From NCBI RefSeq assembly GCF_025398175.1, contig NZ_CP099735.1, positions 1,364,001 through 1,428,000 on the forward strand: a DNA stretch of 64,000 nucleotides, read 5' to 3'. Below the pieces are notes generated by a model, which saw only the letters and a program-made list of their open reading frames with translations, was not told the origin of the DNA and did no database searches. This DNA comes from Photobacterium sp. TY1-4 (GTDB taxonomy: Bacteria; Pseudomonadota; Gammaproteobacteria; Enterobacterales; Vibrionaceae). This document shows, piece after piece, positions 43,615-52,138 of the stretch (its first letter is position 1; every line of letters starts with the position of its first letter). Both the position numbers and the translations under genes were made by a program.

Positions 43615-43685
43615 CAGGGCAATTTTATCTTCCTCGAAACCCGGTTTCATGCGGAATTCGTTGAAATAAAATTGCCCTGTTTTTT
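43615..43685 (+). terminator. Second, long stem-loop with T-run
   Basis: CAGGGCAATTTTAT (43615-43628) and ATAAAATTGCCCTG (43666-43679) form a perfect 14-bp stem around a 37-base loop that can itself fold (GAAACC/GGTTTC), followed by TTTTTTATT. It could be a back-up terminator or the 3' end of a small RNA. The rest of 43686-43820 shows nothing recognisable. Confidence 0.6.
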
Positions 43686-43824
43686 ATTGAGCTCACATTA
43701 ATATTATGCCACGTCACCTTGGACCAATCTGGTAACGAACCGGCTTGAAACCAAAGAAAGCTTGGTTTACTCATCGCGCCATCCGTACCACGTCGGATCG
43801 GGATCGGCATCAATACCTCATAAA

Positions 43825-43848
43825 AAAGCCTGACCAGCGTCAGGCTTT
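43825..43848 (-). terminator. Terminator of the amino-acid ABC operon
   Basis: AAAGCCTGAC and GTCAGGCTTT form a 10-bp stem with a 4-base loop; on the minus strand it is followed by T's. It lies about 30 bases after the ATPase stop. Confidence 0.85.
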
Positions 43849-43880
43849 GTTTATTTAAGACCGGTACCGCAAGGGCTGCA

Positions 43881-44606
43881 CTACAGGATCTTCGACAAAA
43901 ACTGCTGCAACCGCGGATGCTCAGGCGCATCAAAAATGTCTGCCGGGCTGCCGCCCACCAGCAGCTCGCCGTCTTCCATGAACAGCACCCGGTCGGCGAC
44001 TTCACGGGCAAAGCCCATTTCGTGAGTCACCACCACCATGGTCATCCCTTCCGCAGCGAGATCTTTCATCACATCCAGCACCTCGCCGACCATTTCCGGA
44101 TCCAGCGCCGAAGTCGGCTCGTCAAACAGCATCACATCCGGCTGCATCGCCAGCGCCCGGGCAATGGCCACCCGCTGCTGCTGACCACCGGAGAGCTGCG
44201 ACGGATAGACATTCATTTTCTCGGCCAGCCCGACCCGCTTCAGCAGCGCCTCAGCTTCCGGCTCCAGCTCGGCCCGGCTGCGACCCAGCACCTTTTCCGG
44301 CGCCAGCATCACATTGCCTTTCACCGTCTTGTGCGGAAACAGGTTGAACGACTGAAATACCATGCCGACATTGGCACGCAGATCGTTGATATTGGTCGAC
44401 TTGGCATACATGTCCAGACCGTCAATCTGGATTGCCCCTGAGCTGATCACTTCCAGCTGGTTCAGGGTTCGCAAAAAGGTCGACTTGCCGGAGCCGGATG
44501 GGCCGATGATCACCACCACCTCCCCGCGCTTAACGGTCGCGCTGACATTTTTCAGCGCATGGCATTGGTTGGGATACACCTTGTTGACATCCGTTGCGAC
44601 GATCAT
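43881..44606 (-). CDS. Polar amino-acid ABC transporter ATPase (GlnQ/HisP type)
   Basis: About 241 residues from the ATG at 44606. Walker [11 protein letters not shown]-loop [14 protein letters not shown], signature [15 protein letters not shown], Walker [17 protein letters not shown] and switch His in [14 protein letters not shown] are all present and typical of the polar amino-acid uptake family. A GTG at 44633 overlapping the permease stop is an alternative start. It forms an operon with the permease and binding protein, inserted between the receptor gene and the second half of the siderophore locus. Confidence 0.93.
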   Translation of the reverse strand: MIVATDVNKVYPNQCHALKNVSATVKRGEVVVIIGPSGSGKSTFLRTLNQLEVISSGAIQIDGLDMYAKSTNINDLRANVGMVFQSFNLFPHKTVKGNVMLAPEKVLGRSRAELEPEAEALLKRVGLAEKMNVYPSQLSGGQQQRVAIARALAMQPDVMLFDEPTSALDPEMVGEVLDVMKDLAAEGMTMVVVTHEMGFAREVADRVLFMEDGELLVGGSPADIFDAPEHPRLQQFLSKIL

Positions 44607-44625
44607 CTCATCGCCCTGATACGCT

Positions 44626-45573
44626 CTAGTCACTGCTCGCCATCCTCTTTTCAATCCGCTGAACGCCCCACGACAGGCTTGTGGTCAGCAATAAGTAAAG
44701 ACCGGCGACCACAAACCAGACTTCAAACGTGGCAAAGCTGCCACTGATCACTTCCCGCCCCGCCTTGGTCAGATCGGTAATGGAAATTACCGACACCAGG
44801 GAAGAATCCTTGATCAGGGTGATCAACTGCCCGGCCATGGGCGGCAGGGTGCGCTTGAACGCCTGCGGCAAAATGACGTACACCATGGCTTTGGGGTAGC
44901 TCATTCCCAGCGAGCGCGCGGCTTCCATCTGGCCCGGCGGGATCGACTGGATCCCCGAGCGGATGATTTCAGCAATATAGGCCCCGGTGAAAATCGACAG
45001 CGCCGCGACCCCGGCGGTAAACCGCTCCAACTCAAAAATGGTGCCGAGGAAAAAGTAGACAATGAAGATTTGCACCAGCAACGGCGTGCCCCGGATCACC
45101 TCAACATAAAGCAGCGCCAGGTTTTTACTGACCGGGTTATGGGAGATCCGCATCAGTCCGGCCACCAGTCCGAGTACAATCGCAAAGCACAGTGAGAGGA
45201 CCGAAATTTTCAGCGTCATCCAGAGCCCTAAAGTCACCGGTCCGATAGTCCACTGTTTGCTGCGGGCGATCACATCGCCTTCAAACACCAGATCGCCGGG
45301 CTGAACCAGCCGCTCGTCATCGCCGGTGATCTGCTGTGGGGTATCGCTGTAATCAAGCTGAATGGTCAGCGAGTTGTCGGCATTGAGCACCACAGTGCCG
45401 TCCCCCCGGGCCCGGATTTCCTGCGGTGAGGTGTCGACAATAAACGGCAACACCCGTTGCCACTGCCAGTTATAGTTAATGGTTTTGGAGGCCTGGTAGA
45501 GGCCCAGCATCAGCGCGCCGACAATGGCGAAGGATGCCAGGTGCCAGAGCCAGCGGTGAGTCGTCTTCATCAT
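44626..45573 (-). CDS. Polar amino-acid ABC transporter permease (HisM/GltK type)
   Basis: A 315-residue permease. One N-terminal span is followed by an unusually long periplasmic-looking segment (about residues 35-110), then the usual permease core with [18 protein letters not shown] and the ATPase-contact loop [25 protein letters not shown]. Only one permease gene is present, so it probably works as a homodimer. The following ATPase gene is close or overlaps, depending on its start. Confidence 0.92.
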   Translation of the reverse strand: MMKTTHRWLWHLASFAIVGALMLGLYQASKTINYNWQWQRVLPFIVDTSPQEIRARGDGTVVLNADNSLTIQLDYSDTPQQITGDDERLVQPGDLVFEGDVIARSKQWTIGPVTLGLWMTLKISVLSLCFAIVLGLVAGLMRISHNPVSKNLALLYVEVIRGTPLLVQIFIVYFFLGTIFELERFTAGVAALSIFTGAYIAEIIRSGIQSIPPGQMEAARSLGMSYPKAMVYVILPQAFKRTLPPMAGQLITLIKDSSLVSVISITDLTKAGREVISGSFATFEVWFVVAGLYLLLTTSLSWGVQRIEKRMASSD

Positions 45574-45654
45574 ACTTCTTCCTTAGACGTCCTGTGGGAT
45601 CCCAATCAACAGTGACCGCTCCCGCCCGAGCAGCGGCCACTACAGTGCAACGGG

Positions 45655-46458
45655 TTATTGCACCTGGCTCAACCAGCTATCGCTCTTGAACCACTTGTCG
45701 TAGATCCGATCGTACGTCCCGTCACCTTTCACCTGACGCAGGAAGTTATTGAGGAAGTTGAGCATATCGATATCGCCCTGGGCAACGGCCCAGCCCAGCG
45801 GCTCGTAAGTGAACGGCTGCTCTAGGTGCACCACTTTGCCGGCATTCTGCGCGGCATAAATCGCATTGAACGGCATGTCATAGACCAGGGCATCGGCTTT
45901 GCCGTTGGCCACTTCCAGCGCCGCATCGGCCTGGGTTTCAAACACATTCATCTTAGCCTGGCTGATCATGCGCTTGCTTGCCAGCTCCCCGCTGGTGCCG
46001 AGCTTGGACACAATGGTGTACTTACTGTTGTTGAGATCGCGGTAGCTGCTGACTTTCCCTTTCAGCTTCGGATTGAGCAGAATACTCTGGCCGATCACGA
46101 TATACGGATCGGAAAAATTCACCCGCATATTGCGCTGGGCATTGATCGTCATCCCGGCATTGATCATATGGCACTTACCAGTCAGCAAGGTCGGAATGAT
46201 CCCGTCCCAGGCCGTATTGACCGGTACGTACTTCACCCCCATCTGGCGAGCCATCAGCCTGCCGAGATCAATGTCAAACCCGATATAAGAACCATTTTTG
46301 CTCTTCATCTCGAACGGCATGTACCCGGCATCAAAACAGACACGCAGCTCACCCGACTCAACAATATCATCCAGGATCGGCCCGGCCGTGACGCTGGTCG
46401 AGACCCCTATCAATGCACACGTCGCAATCATGCTTTTCAGAAACTTTCGCATAAACAT
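45655..46458 (-). CDS. Periplasmic polar amino-acid-binding protein (SBP family 3)
   Basis: A 267-residue binding protein with a signal peptide (about residues 1-25, ending VTAG). GELRVCFDAGYMPFEMKS and YIGFDIDLGRLMARQMG are family 3 signatures, and a later GTSGELASKRM segment lies where the ligand-binding residues of the second lobe are found. Ligand cannot be assigned from sequence. The three-gene importer has no clear Fur site in front, unlike its neighbours, so it may be an independent operon or an amino-acid feed for the siderophore path. Confidence 0.92.
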   Translation of the reverse strand: MFMRKFLKSMIATCALIGVSTSVTAGPILDDIVESGELRVCFDAGYMPFEMKSKNGSYIGFDIDLGRLMARQMGVKYVPVNTAWDGIIPTLLTGKCHMINAGMTINAQRNMRVNFSDPYIVIGQSILLNPKLKGKVSSYRDLNNSKYTIVSKLGTSGELASKRMISQAKMNVFETQADAALEVANGKADALVYDMPFNAIYAAQNAGKVVHLEQPFTYEPLGWAVAQGDIDMLNFLNNFLRQVKGDGTYDRIYDKWFKSDSWLSQVQ

Positions 46459-47105
46459 CCCTGTATCCTTTGTTATGAATAAAAATACGCTTTCTCAGCG
46501 TGATACAGCTAGGTTATAGCAAAGATAATCTTGTGAACTCAAACTAACACGGATAAAAAACGACCACATCATGACGCAACCACTGATACCGTAACAGCAT
46601 AAAATGCCACAATAAACGATATAATCAGCATGTGAGATAAATTTCAACCAGCCAAATCAACCATAAACACCATCAGAATAACAATTCACGAATAATGATT
46701 TTTTAGTTACTTATTTGAGAATTGAAGCACTAAATAATCAATTTAACTGCAAGATTATTCTAACGAATACTGCCATCCGCCTCTGTGCGCTCTGTGCCCG
46801 GATTCCCCCACTGACACCTGACCCCATACAGCCAGCAGGCCCTCTCCGCCAGCGACAGGCGTCAATGCCCCGGCTCTTTTTCTCCGGAGCAAACCCAAAA
46901 ATATGATCTTGATACAAATGATAATGATTGCTATTTATATTGATAAATTTATTATTTTAGCCATGACGTGTCCTGATGAACGGCGTGACATCCCATACCA
47001 GGGATTTCCCCGGCTTCAGAGCACGTTCGAACACGTATGGATACTGCGTAAAGGAGGGGCAATCACGCCACCTGCTTTATTTCACCCGATCACAAGGTAC
47101 GAAAC
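46459..47105. other. Long intergenic region between binding-protein and vibH-like genes
   Basis: The 647 bases hold divergent promoters. The part up to about 46760 is AT-rich with no gene evident; 46917-46937 carries a Fur-box-like site. Short open frames here lack ribosome sites or family resemblance. Confidence 0.5.
46917..46937. promoter_or_regulatory. Fur-box-like site upstream of vibH-like gene
   Basis: AATGATAATGATTGCTATTTA matches the repeated GATAAT/ATGATT hexamers of Fur sites (three adjacent hexamers). It lies about 170 bases before the gene, which puts the stand-alone condensation gene in the iron regulon. Confidence 0.7.
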
Positions 47106-48446
47106 ATGTCAGAACATGCCCTGAACTGGATGCCACTCACGCTGCCCCAACTGGATTTTTGGGAAGAATTTGCCTGCCACCCGGATGAGCCCCTGTCCAC
47201 CGTCGCCCATACCATCGACATTCGCGGAGCAGTCGATGAGCAGGCGCTCAGCCAAGCCATTGAACAGGCGGTCCGGGAAACCGATGTCCTGTCGCTGCGT
47301 TTTCGCCTCCGTGAAGACGGCCACACCCCGGAGCAAGCCCGGGATCCGCAACGGCAACCTCAGCTCCGGCTGATTGATCTGCAAGACCATGCCAATCCGG
47401 AGCAGGCTGCCACAGCCCTGATGCAGGCGGATGTCGACGCCCCGCTCAACCTGCTCAGCCAACCGCTGTCCGCCCAGTGGCTGATCAAACTCGATCCATC
47501 CCGCTATCTCTGGTATATCCGGGCCCACCACATTGTGATGGACGGCTTTGGAATGACCTTACTGGAGCAGCGCTGTGCCACCCTGTATGCCCACTTCCTG
47601 GGTCAAGGGGAAGCCGGTGCACCATTCAACGCCTTCGCCAGCTTCCTCGACGAAGAGCAGAGCTATCGCAGCAGCCGCCGTTTTGAGCAGGATAAAGCCT
47701 TCTGGCAGGACTACCTGGCGAGCAGCCGTGATCTGACGGTGCTGAACAAAGAAGACGACTTCGGCGAGGAAACACTGCATTTCAGTTGCGAGCTTTCCCC
47801 GGCCCTGAGCGAGCAGCTCAAAGCGATGGCGGGCGAGCTGAAGATGGGCTGGCCGGATCTGCTGGTCAACCTCTCCGGCCTCTACCTGTACCGCTTTTTG
47901 GACCAACCCGGCGATAGCCCACGCACCTCAATGCCGCTGTGGGTCCCGTTCATGAGCCGCTGGGGGAGCGTCGGGGCTTATATGCCCGCTTTGCTGGTCA
48001 ACATCCTGCCGTTCGGTGTCACCGTCAACCCGGATGACACCCTGGCCCAATATCTGACCACCAGCGGCAAGTCGCTGCGACAGCTCTACAGCCGCGGTCG
48101 TTACCGGATCGAGCAGATAGCCGCCGATCAGGGGCTGACTGCCAACAGCCGTTACTTTTTCTCACCCTTCATCAATGTGCTGCCGTTCGATCCACCCGTA
48201 TTTACCGGGTGTGAAGTCAAACATCAGGTGATCACCAGTGGCCCGGCCGATGGCTTCAATATCACCTTCCGTGGCCGGACCAATGCCGATGCCCTGACCC
48301 TGAGCCTGGATGCCGATCCCCTGGCGCATCCACGGGAAGCATTTGAACAGCACCAGCGCCGTCTGCTGCTGTTTCTGGAAGCCGTGCTCTCGCCCGGAAC
48401 CCTGCAACTGCCGCTTCATGCGCTCTATCAACGCGTTGAACACTAG
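47106..48446 (+). CDS. vibH: Stand-alone NRPS condensation enzyme (VibH-like)
   Basis: A 446-residue protein that is a lone condensation domain: it begins LTLPQLDFWEE, has the active-site motif HHIVMDG at about residues 141-147, and contains the later C-domain regions (FINVLPFD near the C-terminal part), with no A, T or TE domain. Length and isolation match Vibrio VibH (440 residues), which joins carrier-bound DHB to a free polyamine. It has its own Fur-like site and a following hairpin, so it is a single-gene unit. The NRPS at 31154-39688 already has its own starter C domain, so this protein suggests a second acyl transfer, probably to a free amine. Partner amine unknown. Confidence 0.85.
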   Translation: MSEHALNWMPLTLPQLDFWEEFACHPDEPLSTVAHTIDIRGAVDEQALSQAIEQAVRETDVLSLRFRLREDGHTPEQARDPQRQPQLRLIDLQDHANPEQAATALMQADVDAPLNLLSQPLSAQWLIKLDPSRYLWYIRAHHIVMDGFGMTLLEQRCATLYAHFLGQGEAGAPFNAFASFLDEEQSYRSSRRFEQDKAFWQDYLASSRDLTVLNKEDDFGEETLHFSCELSPALSEQLKAMAGELKMGWPDLLVNLSGLYLYRFLDQPGDSPRTSMPLWVPFMSRWGSVGAYMPALLVNILPFGVTVNPDDTLAQYLTTSGKSLRQLYSRGRYRIEQIAADQGLTANSRYFFSPFINVLPFDPPVFTGCEVKHQVITSGPADGFNITFRGRTNADALTLSLDADPLAHPREAFEQHQRRLLLFLEAVLSPGTLQLPLHALYQRVEH

Positions 48447-48534
48447 GCACTCCACCACACCTGCAAGACGTGCTCAGGCGTGAACGACGATTGCCTCCGC
48501 GCAGCCTTGGAATCGACAGCGCCAAGCCAGATAT

Positions 48535-48562
48535 ATCCAGGCGGGCTCTCCCCCGCCTGGAT
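48535..48562 (+). terminator. Hairpin after vibH-like gene
   Basis: ATCCAGGCGGG (48535-48545) and CCCGCCTGGAT (48552-48562) form a perfect 11-bp stem with a 6-base loop, about 90 bases past the stop; no T-run. Confidence 0.5.
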
Positions 48563-48656
48563 TACCACCCGGGGCTCGTCGCATTAAATGAATTCAGGTG
48601 CAAATCAAAGCGTTGCGAACACCTTGACAACCGCGGAGCCTCTTCCCCATAATCAC

Positions 48657-48685
48657 CACTTGATAATAATTACCATTTTCAAGTG
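48657..48685. promoter_or_regulatory. Fur-box-like dyad upstream of DAHP synthase
   Basis: CACTTGATAATAATTACC then ATTTTCAAGTG form a dyad with perfect 7-base arms (CACTTGA/TCAAGTG) around AATAATTACCATT, in good agreement with a Fur site. It lies about 50 bases before the DAHP synthase ATG. Confidence 0.72.
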
Positions 48686-48733
48686 AGTAATCTTTTAGCC
48701 CGTAAAGAAAGACCTGCCTCGTGAGGGATACAC

Positions 48734-49804
48734 ATGCAAATGCTCCAAAAAGTAATGCGCTCAACCGCTGTTGAGTCACTGCCTTATGTTGAAGACCTAC
48801 TCAGCGACATCGCCCTAGATCCCGCCAGCGACCAGTTGATTGCTCAGAAAAGACAAGCCATCAGCAACATCCTGCGTGGTCACGATGATCGCCTGATGCT
48901 GATCGTCGGCCCGTGCTCGATCCATGATCCTCAGGCCGGTCTTGAGTATGCCGCCCGGCTGGCCGAGCTGCAGCAGGACTATCACGATCAATTACTGATC
49001 GTGATGCGAACCTATTTTGAAAAGCCGAGAACCCGGGTGGGCTGGAAAGGGCTGGTGGTGGATCCGGATCTCGACGGCAGCCATAACATGCCCAAAGGAC
49101 TGCGGATCGCCCGCCAGTTTCTCCATGATGTGATCCAACTGGAGCTGGCCACCGCAACCGAGTTTCTTGATACCACGGTGTATCCGTATCTCTGCGATCT
49201 GATCTGCTGGGGCGCGATCGGCGCACGGACCACGGAATCTCAAATCCACCGCCAGATGGCTTCCGGCCTGCCGTGTCCGATCGGGTTCAAAAACGGAACG
49301 GACGGTAATGTTGAGATTGCTATGGATGCAATCCATGCCGCCCAGGCGTCGCATCATCTGTGTGTTTCCGGGCTGCGCAGCGGGCCGCAAATGGTGATGA
49401 CCGGAGGGAATCCGGACGGCCATGTGATTTTGCGCGGCGGCAAAACCCCGAACTACAGCTCCGAAGATGTAGTTGCCGTGACCCAGCAGCTCGAAGCCAA
49501 CCAGCTTTCTCCCCGTCTGATCGTCGACTGCAGTCACGGCAACAGCCTGAAAGTGGCGAAAAACCAGCTTCATGTCGCCGAAGACCTGGCCCGGCAACTG
49601 ATCGACGGCGAGCAATATATCGCCGGGGTCATGGCGGAAAGCTTCCTGGTCGGCGAAAACCAGAAACTCGGTGATCAGCCGCTGCGCTACGGCCAGTCCA
49701 TCACCGACGCCTGCCTCAGCTGGGACGATACCCGCACGCTGATCGACACCCTGGCCAACGCCAAGGAAATCGCGCTCAGCAGGCAGTTTTCAACCGTCGC
49801 CTGA
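48734..49804 (+). CDS. 3-deoxy-D-arabino-heptulosonate 7-phosphate (DAHP) synthase, AroG/F/H type
   Basis: A 356-residue class I DAHP synthase that catalyses the first step of the shikimate path (erythrose 4-phosphate plus phosphoenolpyruvate). Seen: VGPCSIHDPQAGLEYAARLAEL near residue 55, RTYFEKPRTRVGWKGL, GARTTESQIHRQMASGL and FKNGTDGNVEIAMDA. It is placed among DHB genes behind a Fur-like site, as vabG is in the vanchrobactin locus, so it should raise chorismate supply when iron is short. Which aromatic amino acid inhibits it, if any, is not readable here. Confidence 0.93.
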   Translation: MQMLQKVMRSTAVESLPYVEDLLSDIALDPASDQLIAQKRQAISNILRGHDDRLMLIVGPCSIHDPQAGLEYAARLAELQQDYHDQLLIVMRTYFEKPRTRVGWKGLVVDPDLDGSHNMPKGLRIARQFLHDVIQLELATATEFLDTTVYPYLCDLICWGAIGARTTESQIHRQMASGLPCPIGFKNGTDGNVEIAMDAIHAAQASHHLCVSGLRSGPQMVMTGGNPDGHVILRGGKTPNYSSEDVVAVTQQLEANQLSPRLIVDCSHGNSLKVAKNQLHVAEDLARQLIDGEQYIAGVMAESFLVGENQKLGDQPLRYGQSITDACLSWDDTRTLIDTLANAKEIALSRQFSTVA

Positions 49805-49836
49805 GTCTGACGCCGGACTTGAAAAACCAATAAAAA

Positions 49837-49865
49837 ACGCCGGTTCGAGTGTCCCGAACCGGCGT
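49837..49865 (+). terminator. Terminator of the DAHP synthase gene
   Basis: ACGCCGGTTCG and CGAACCGGCGT form an 11-bp stem with a 7-base loop, 32 bases after the stop. Runs of A lie before it and it may also serve the converging entA. Confidence 0.75.
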
Positions 49866-49945
49866 CAATCGATAATGAATGAATGGCCTGAACAAGTGAC
49901 CGGATCCGAAGACAAAGCATCCGCGTTACTGTCAGGCCAGCCTTG

Positions 49946-49973
49946 CTAGTTATCCAACACTAGTTATCCAACG
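49946..49973. repeat. 14-base tandem duplication at the entA stop
   Basis: CTAGTTATCCAACA (49946-49959) is followed at once by CTAGTTATCCAACG (49960-49973). The second copy encodes the last codons and stop of entA; the first repeats them just beyond the stop. Confidence 0.85.
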
Positions 49974-50745
49974 TTGCCCCGCCGTCAACCCGCAGATCAT
50001 GCATGGTAATATGATTGGCCGCCTCAGAGAGCAAAAACAGCACGGTATTGGCGATATCTTCCGGCTCGGCAATTTTCTGTAGCGGGATCCCCAATCGATA
50101 CTGCGCCGCATCCCCGGCAATCACCTGCGGCTCACCGTAGGTGTCAGTCCAGAGCTGCTGCTGCATCTCAGTTCGGGTCGAGCCCGGGCTGACAAGATTA
50201 CAGCGAATGCCGTGCGGTGCCAGCTCGATGCCCATACTTTTCACCAACATGTGCAGCGCGGCTTTTGACGCCGGATAAGCCCCCATATTCGGCCGCGGGG
50301 TATTGGCTGCATTCGAGCCCACCACCACCATCGCGCCACGACCGGCCTGTTTCATCGGCCCACTCAAAGCCTGCATCACCGCCAACGCACCAAAGGCGTT
50401 GATCATGAACGTCTCCTGCACCGCCGCGATATTCATGTCACTCAAACTCCCCAAATGCAGGATCCCGGCACAGCTCGCCAAATCCGTGATCGGACCGTAC
50501 TTATCCTGAAGCGCGGCGATCACCACCGGAACTGCATCCGGTGCTTTCAAATCCAGTCGATCGCAATGCAGCTGCGTTGAATGCTGCGCGCGCAGTGTCT
50601 CGGTGTTGGCCAGCAATAAGTCCAGGTCGACATCGGTGGCAATCACACGCGCCCCGGCCCCCAGCAGGGTTTGCACCACACTCAACCCAATGCCCCGCGC
50701 AGCGCCGGTCACCAATATGTTTTGCCCCTCAAGTGACAACTTCAT
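49960..50745 (-). CDS. entA: 2,3-dihydro-2,3-dihydroxybenzoate dehydrogenase EntA
   Basis: A 261-residue short-chain dehydrogenase that oxidises dihydro-DHB to DHB with NAD+. The nucleotide motif VTGAARGIGLSVV starts about residue 12, NAAN-like region NAANTPRPNMG, catalytic YPASK (Tyr about 157) and the C-terminal DLRVDGGATLDN are seen; the last is typical of EntA. It is divergent from entC across a Fur-like region, convergent with the DAHP synthase gene. Confidence 0.94.
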   Translation of the reverse strand: MKLSLEGQNILVTGAARGIGLSVVQTLLGAGARVIATDVDLDLLLANTETLRAQHSTQLHCDRLDLKAPDAVPVVIAALQDKYGPITDLASCAGILHLGSLSDMNIAAVQETFMINAFGALAVMQALSGPMKQAGRGAMVVVGSNAANTPRPNMGAYPASKAALHMLVKSMGIELAPHGIRCNLVSPGSTRTEMQQQLWTDTYGEPQVIAGDAAQYRLGIPLQKIAEPEDIANTVLFLLSEAANHITMHDLRVDGGATLDN

Positions 50746-50854
50746 CTATCATAACCTCATGATTCACATGTGTTTAATCAAGCTCACCGTATCAACATCA
50801 ATCGATTCATAAAAAATGTGAGCTTACATCAAAAACAACGATATTTATCAAATA

Positions 50855-50878
50855 CCAATGATAACTATTCGCATTTTT
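50855..50878. promoter_or_regulatory. Fur-box-like site between entA and entC
   Basis: CCAATGATAACTATTCGCATTTTT fits a Fur site (AATGATAAxTATTxGCATT). A second possible half-site, TTATCAATG, lies nearby at about 50883. The site sits between the divergent entA and entC genes and can serve both. Confidence 0.65.
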
Positions 50879-50948
50879 ATTGTTATCAATGTAATGTGAG
50901 TCGCACAATTTCGCAATAGATCGCGTTTGATATATAAGAGGGAACACC

Positions 50949-52130
50949 ATGCAACGTGAAGTCATCGGCTATTCCAAAATGGCCCAAGAGCTCATCGAGC
51001 AGCAGCTGACCACGTCACCTTTCTTTTTTGCCTCACCATCCAATACCTTGTTCGGCGTCGGCGTGGCTCAGGAATTCCACCAGCCAATCCCGTTTACCGA
51101 TCTGGCCAAACAGGCCACAGCGATGCTTCAGGCCGCCAAAAAAGATGAGTCCGATAATCCGGTCCTGTTCGGAATCGTTCCGTTCAGTGACGACAACCCG
51201 ACCCGGTTTGTGATCCCCGAGAAACTGTATGTCTCCAGCAGTACGCGCGGTAGCCTGCCCCGCTCGAATATGGTATCGCAAGCTAAACTGATTTCATCGC
51301 CATCCGGCCAGCAATACCGCCAGGGGGTAGAAGATCTGCTGGAAATGTTTGCCACCACCGGCCTGTCGAAAGCGGTGCTTTCTCGTGCCGTGGAAGTGGC
51401 AACCCATGAAGATATCCCGCTGCAGAATTTGCTCAGCAACCTGCTGGCGATCAACAGCCGGGGATATACATTTGCCGCCAATACCCAGACCGGCACCAAA
51501 CTCATGGGCGCCAGTCCGGAACTGCTGGTGGCGAAAAAAGGCAGCCACCTGGTGTCCAACCCGTTGGCCGGCTCGCGTCCACGCTCGGAGTCTGAAGCGC
51601 TTAACGACGCATCCCGCCTGTCGTTGCTCAACACCCAGAAAGATCTGCATGAGCACGGCCTGGTGGTCGAGGAAGTCGAACGGGTCCTGAGCCGCTACTG
51701 CCATAACCTCTACACGCCGATGGTGCCGTCGGTGATCGAAACCCAGACCATGCTACACCTGTCGACGGTGCTGGAAGGCCAGGTCACCGATCCACACCTG
51801 AACGTGGTGCAAATAGCCGCCGACCTGCACCCGACGCCGGCCGTCTGCGGCTATCCGCGTGAAGATGCCTATCAGGCGATCCGCAAGATTGAGCAATTTG
51901 ATCGCGGTTATTTCACTGGCATGGTCGGCTGGTGCGATGCCCGTGGCAATGGTGAGTGGGTGGTCACTATCCGCTGCGCCGAAGTTCAGAAACGGCAGAT
52001 GAAAGTCTATGCCGGGGCCGGCATCGTCAACGAGTCCGTGCCGCAAAGTGAGCTCGATGAAACCGGCGCCAAAATGGGCACGATTCTCTCGGCCGCCGGA
52101 ATCCAACTCAACGACTTGCTGACTGCCTAG
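50949..52130 (+). CDS. entC: Isochorismate synthase EntC
   Basis: A 393-residue chorismate-using enzyme that makes isochorismate, the first committed step to DHB. Family segments seen: ASPELLVAKKGSHLVSNPLAGSRPR (as PLAGSRPR), LHEHGLVVEEVERVL, LHPTPAVCGYPREDA and FDRGYFTGMVGW, which hold the Mg and substrate residues. Length matches EntC (391). It precedes entE by 8 bases, an operon of two. Confidence 0.95.
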   Translation: MQREVIGYSKMAQELIEQQLTTSPFFFASPSNTLFGVGVAQEFHQPIPFTDLAKQATAMLQAAKKDESDNPVLFGIVPFSDDNPTRFVIPEKLYVSSSTRGSLPRSNMVSQAKLISSPSGQQYRQGVEDLLEMFATTGLSKAVLSRAVEVATHEDIPLQNLLSNLLAINSRGYTFAANTQTGTKLMGASPELLVAKKGSHLVSNPLAGSRPRSESEALNDASRLSLLNTQKDLHEHGLVVEEVERVLSRYCHNLYTPMVPSVIETQTMLHLSTVLEGQVTDPHLNVVQIAADLHPTPAVCGYPREDAYQAIRKIEQFDRGYFTGMVGWCDARGNGEWVVTIRCAEVQKRQMKVYAGAGIVNESVPQSELDETGAKMGTILSAAGIQLNDLLTA

Positions 52131-52138
52131 GAGCTCCC

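Noticed and set aside
43625..44011. Open frame of 128 residues extending from the ATPase region toward the receptor gene (minus strand)
   Set aside because: It is a shadow of the ATPase gene in another frame and runs across two terminators; no ribosome site or family resemblance.
46459..46560. Fur site in front of the amino-acid importer
   Set aside because: Scattered GATAAT-like words occur, but none forms a dyad comparable to the seven accepted sites.
47106..48446. Fragment of a larger broken NRPS
   Set aside because: The protein has full condensation-domain length, its own ribosome site, promoter site and terminator, and no A or T remnants around it; VibH-like stand-alone enzyme fits better.
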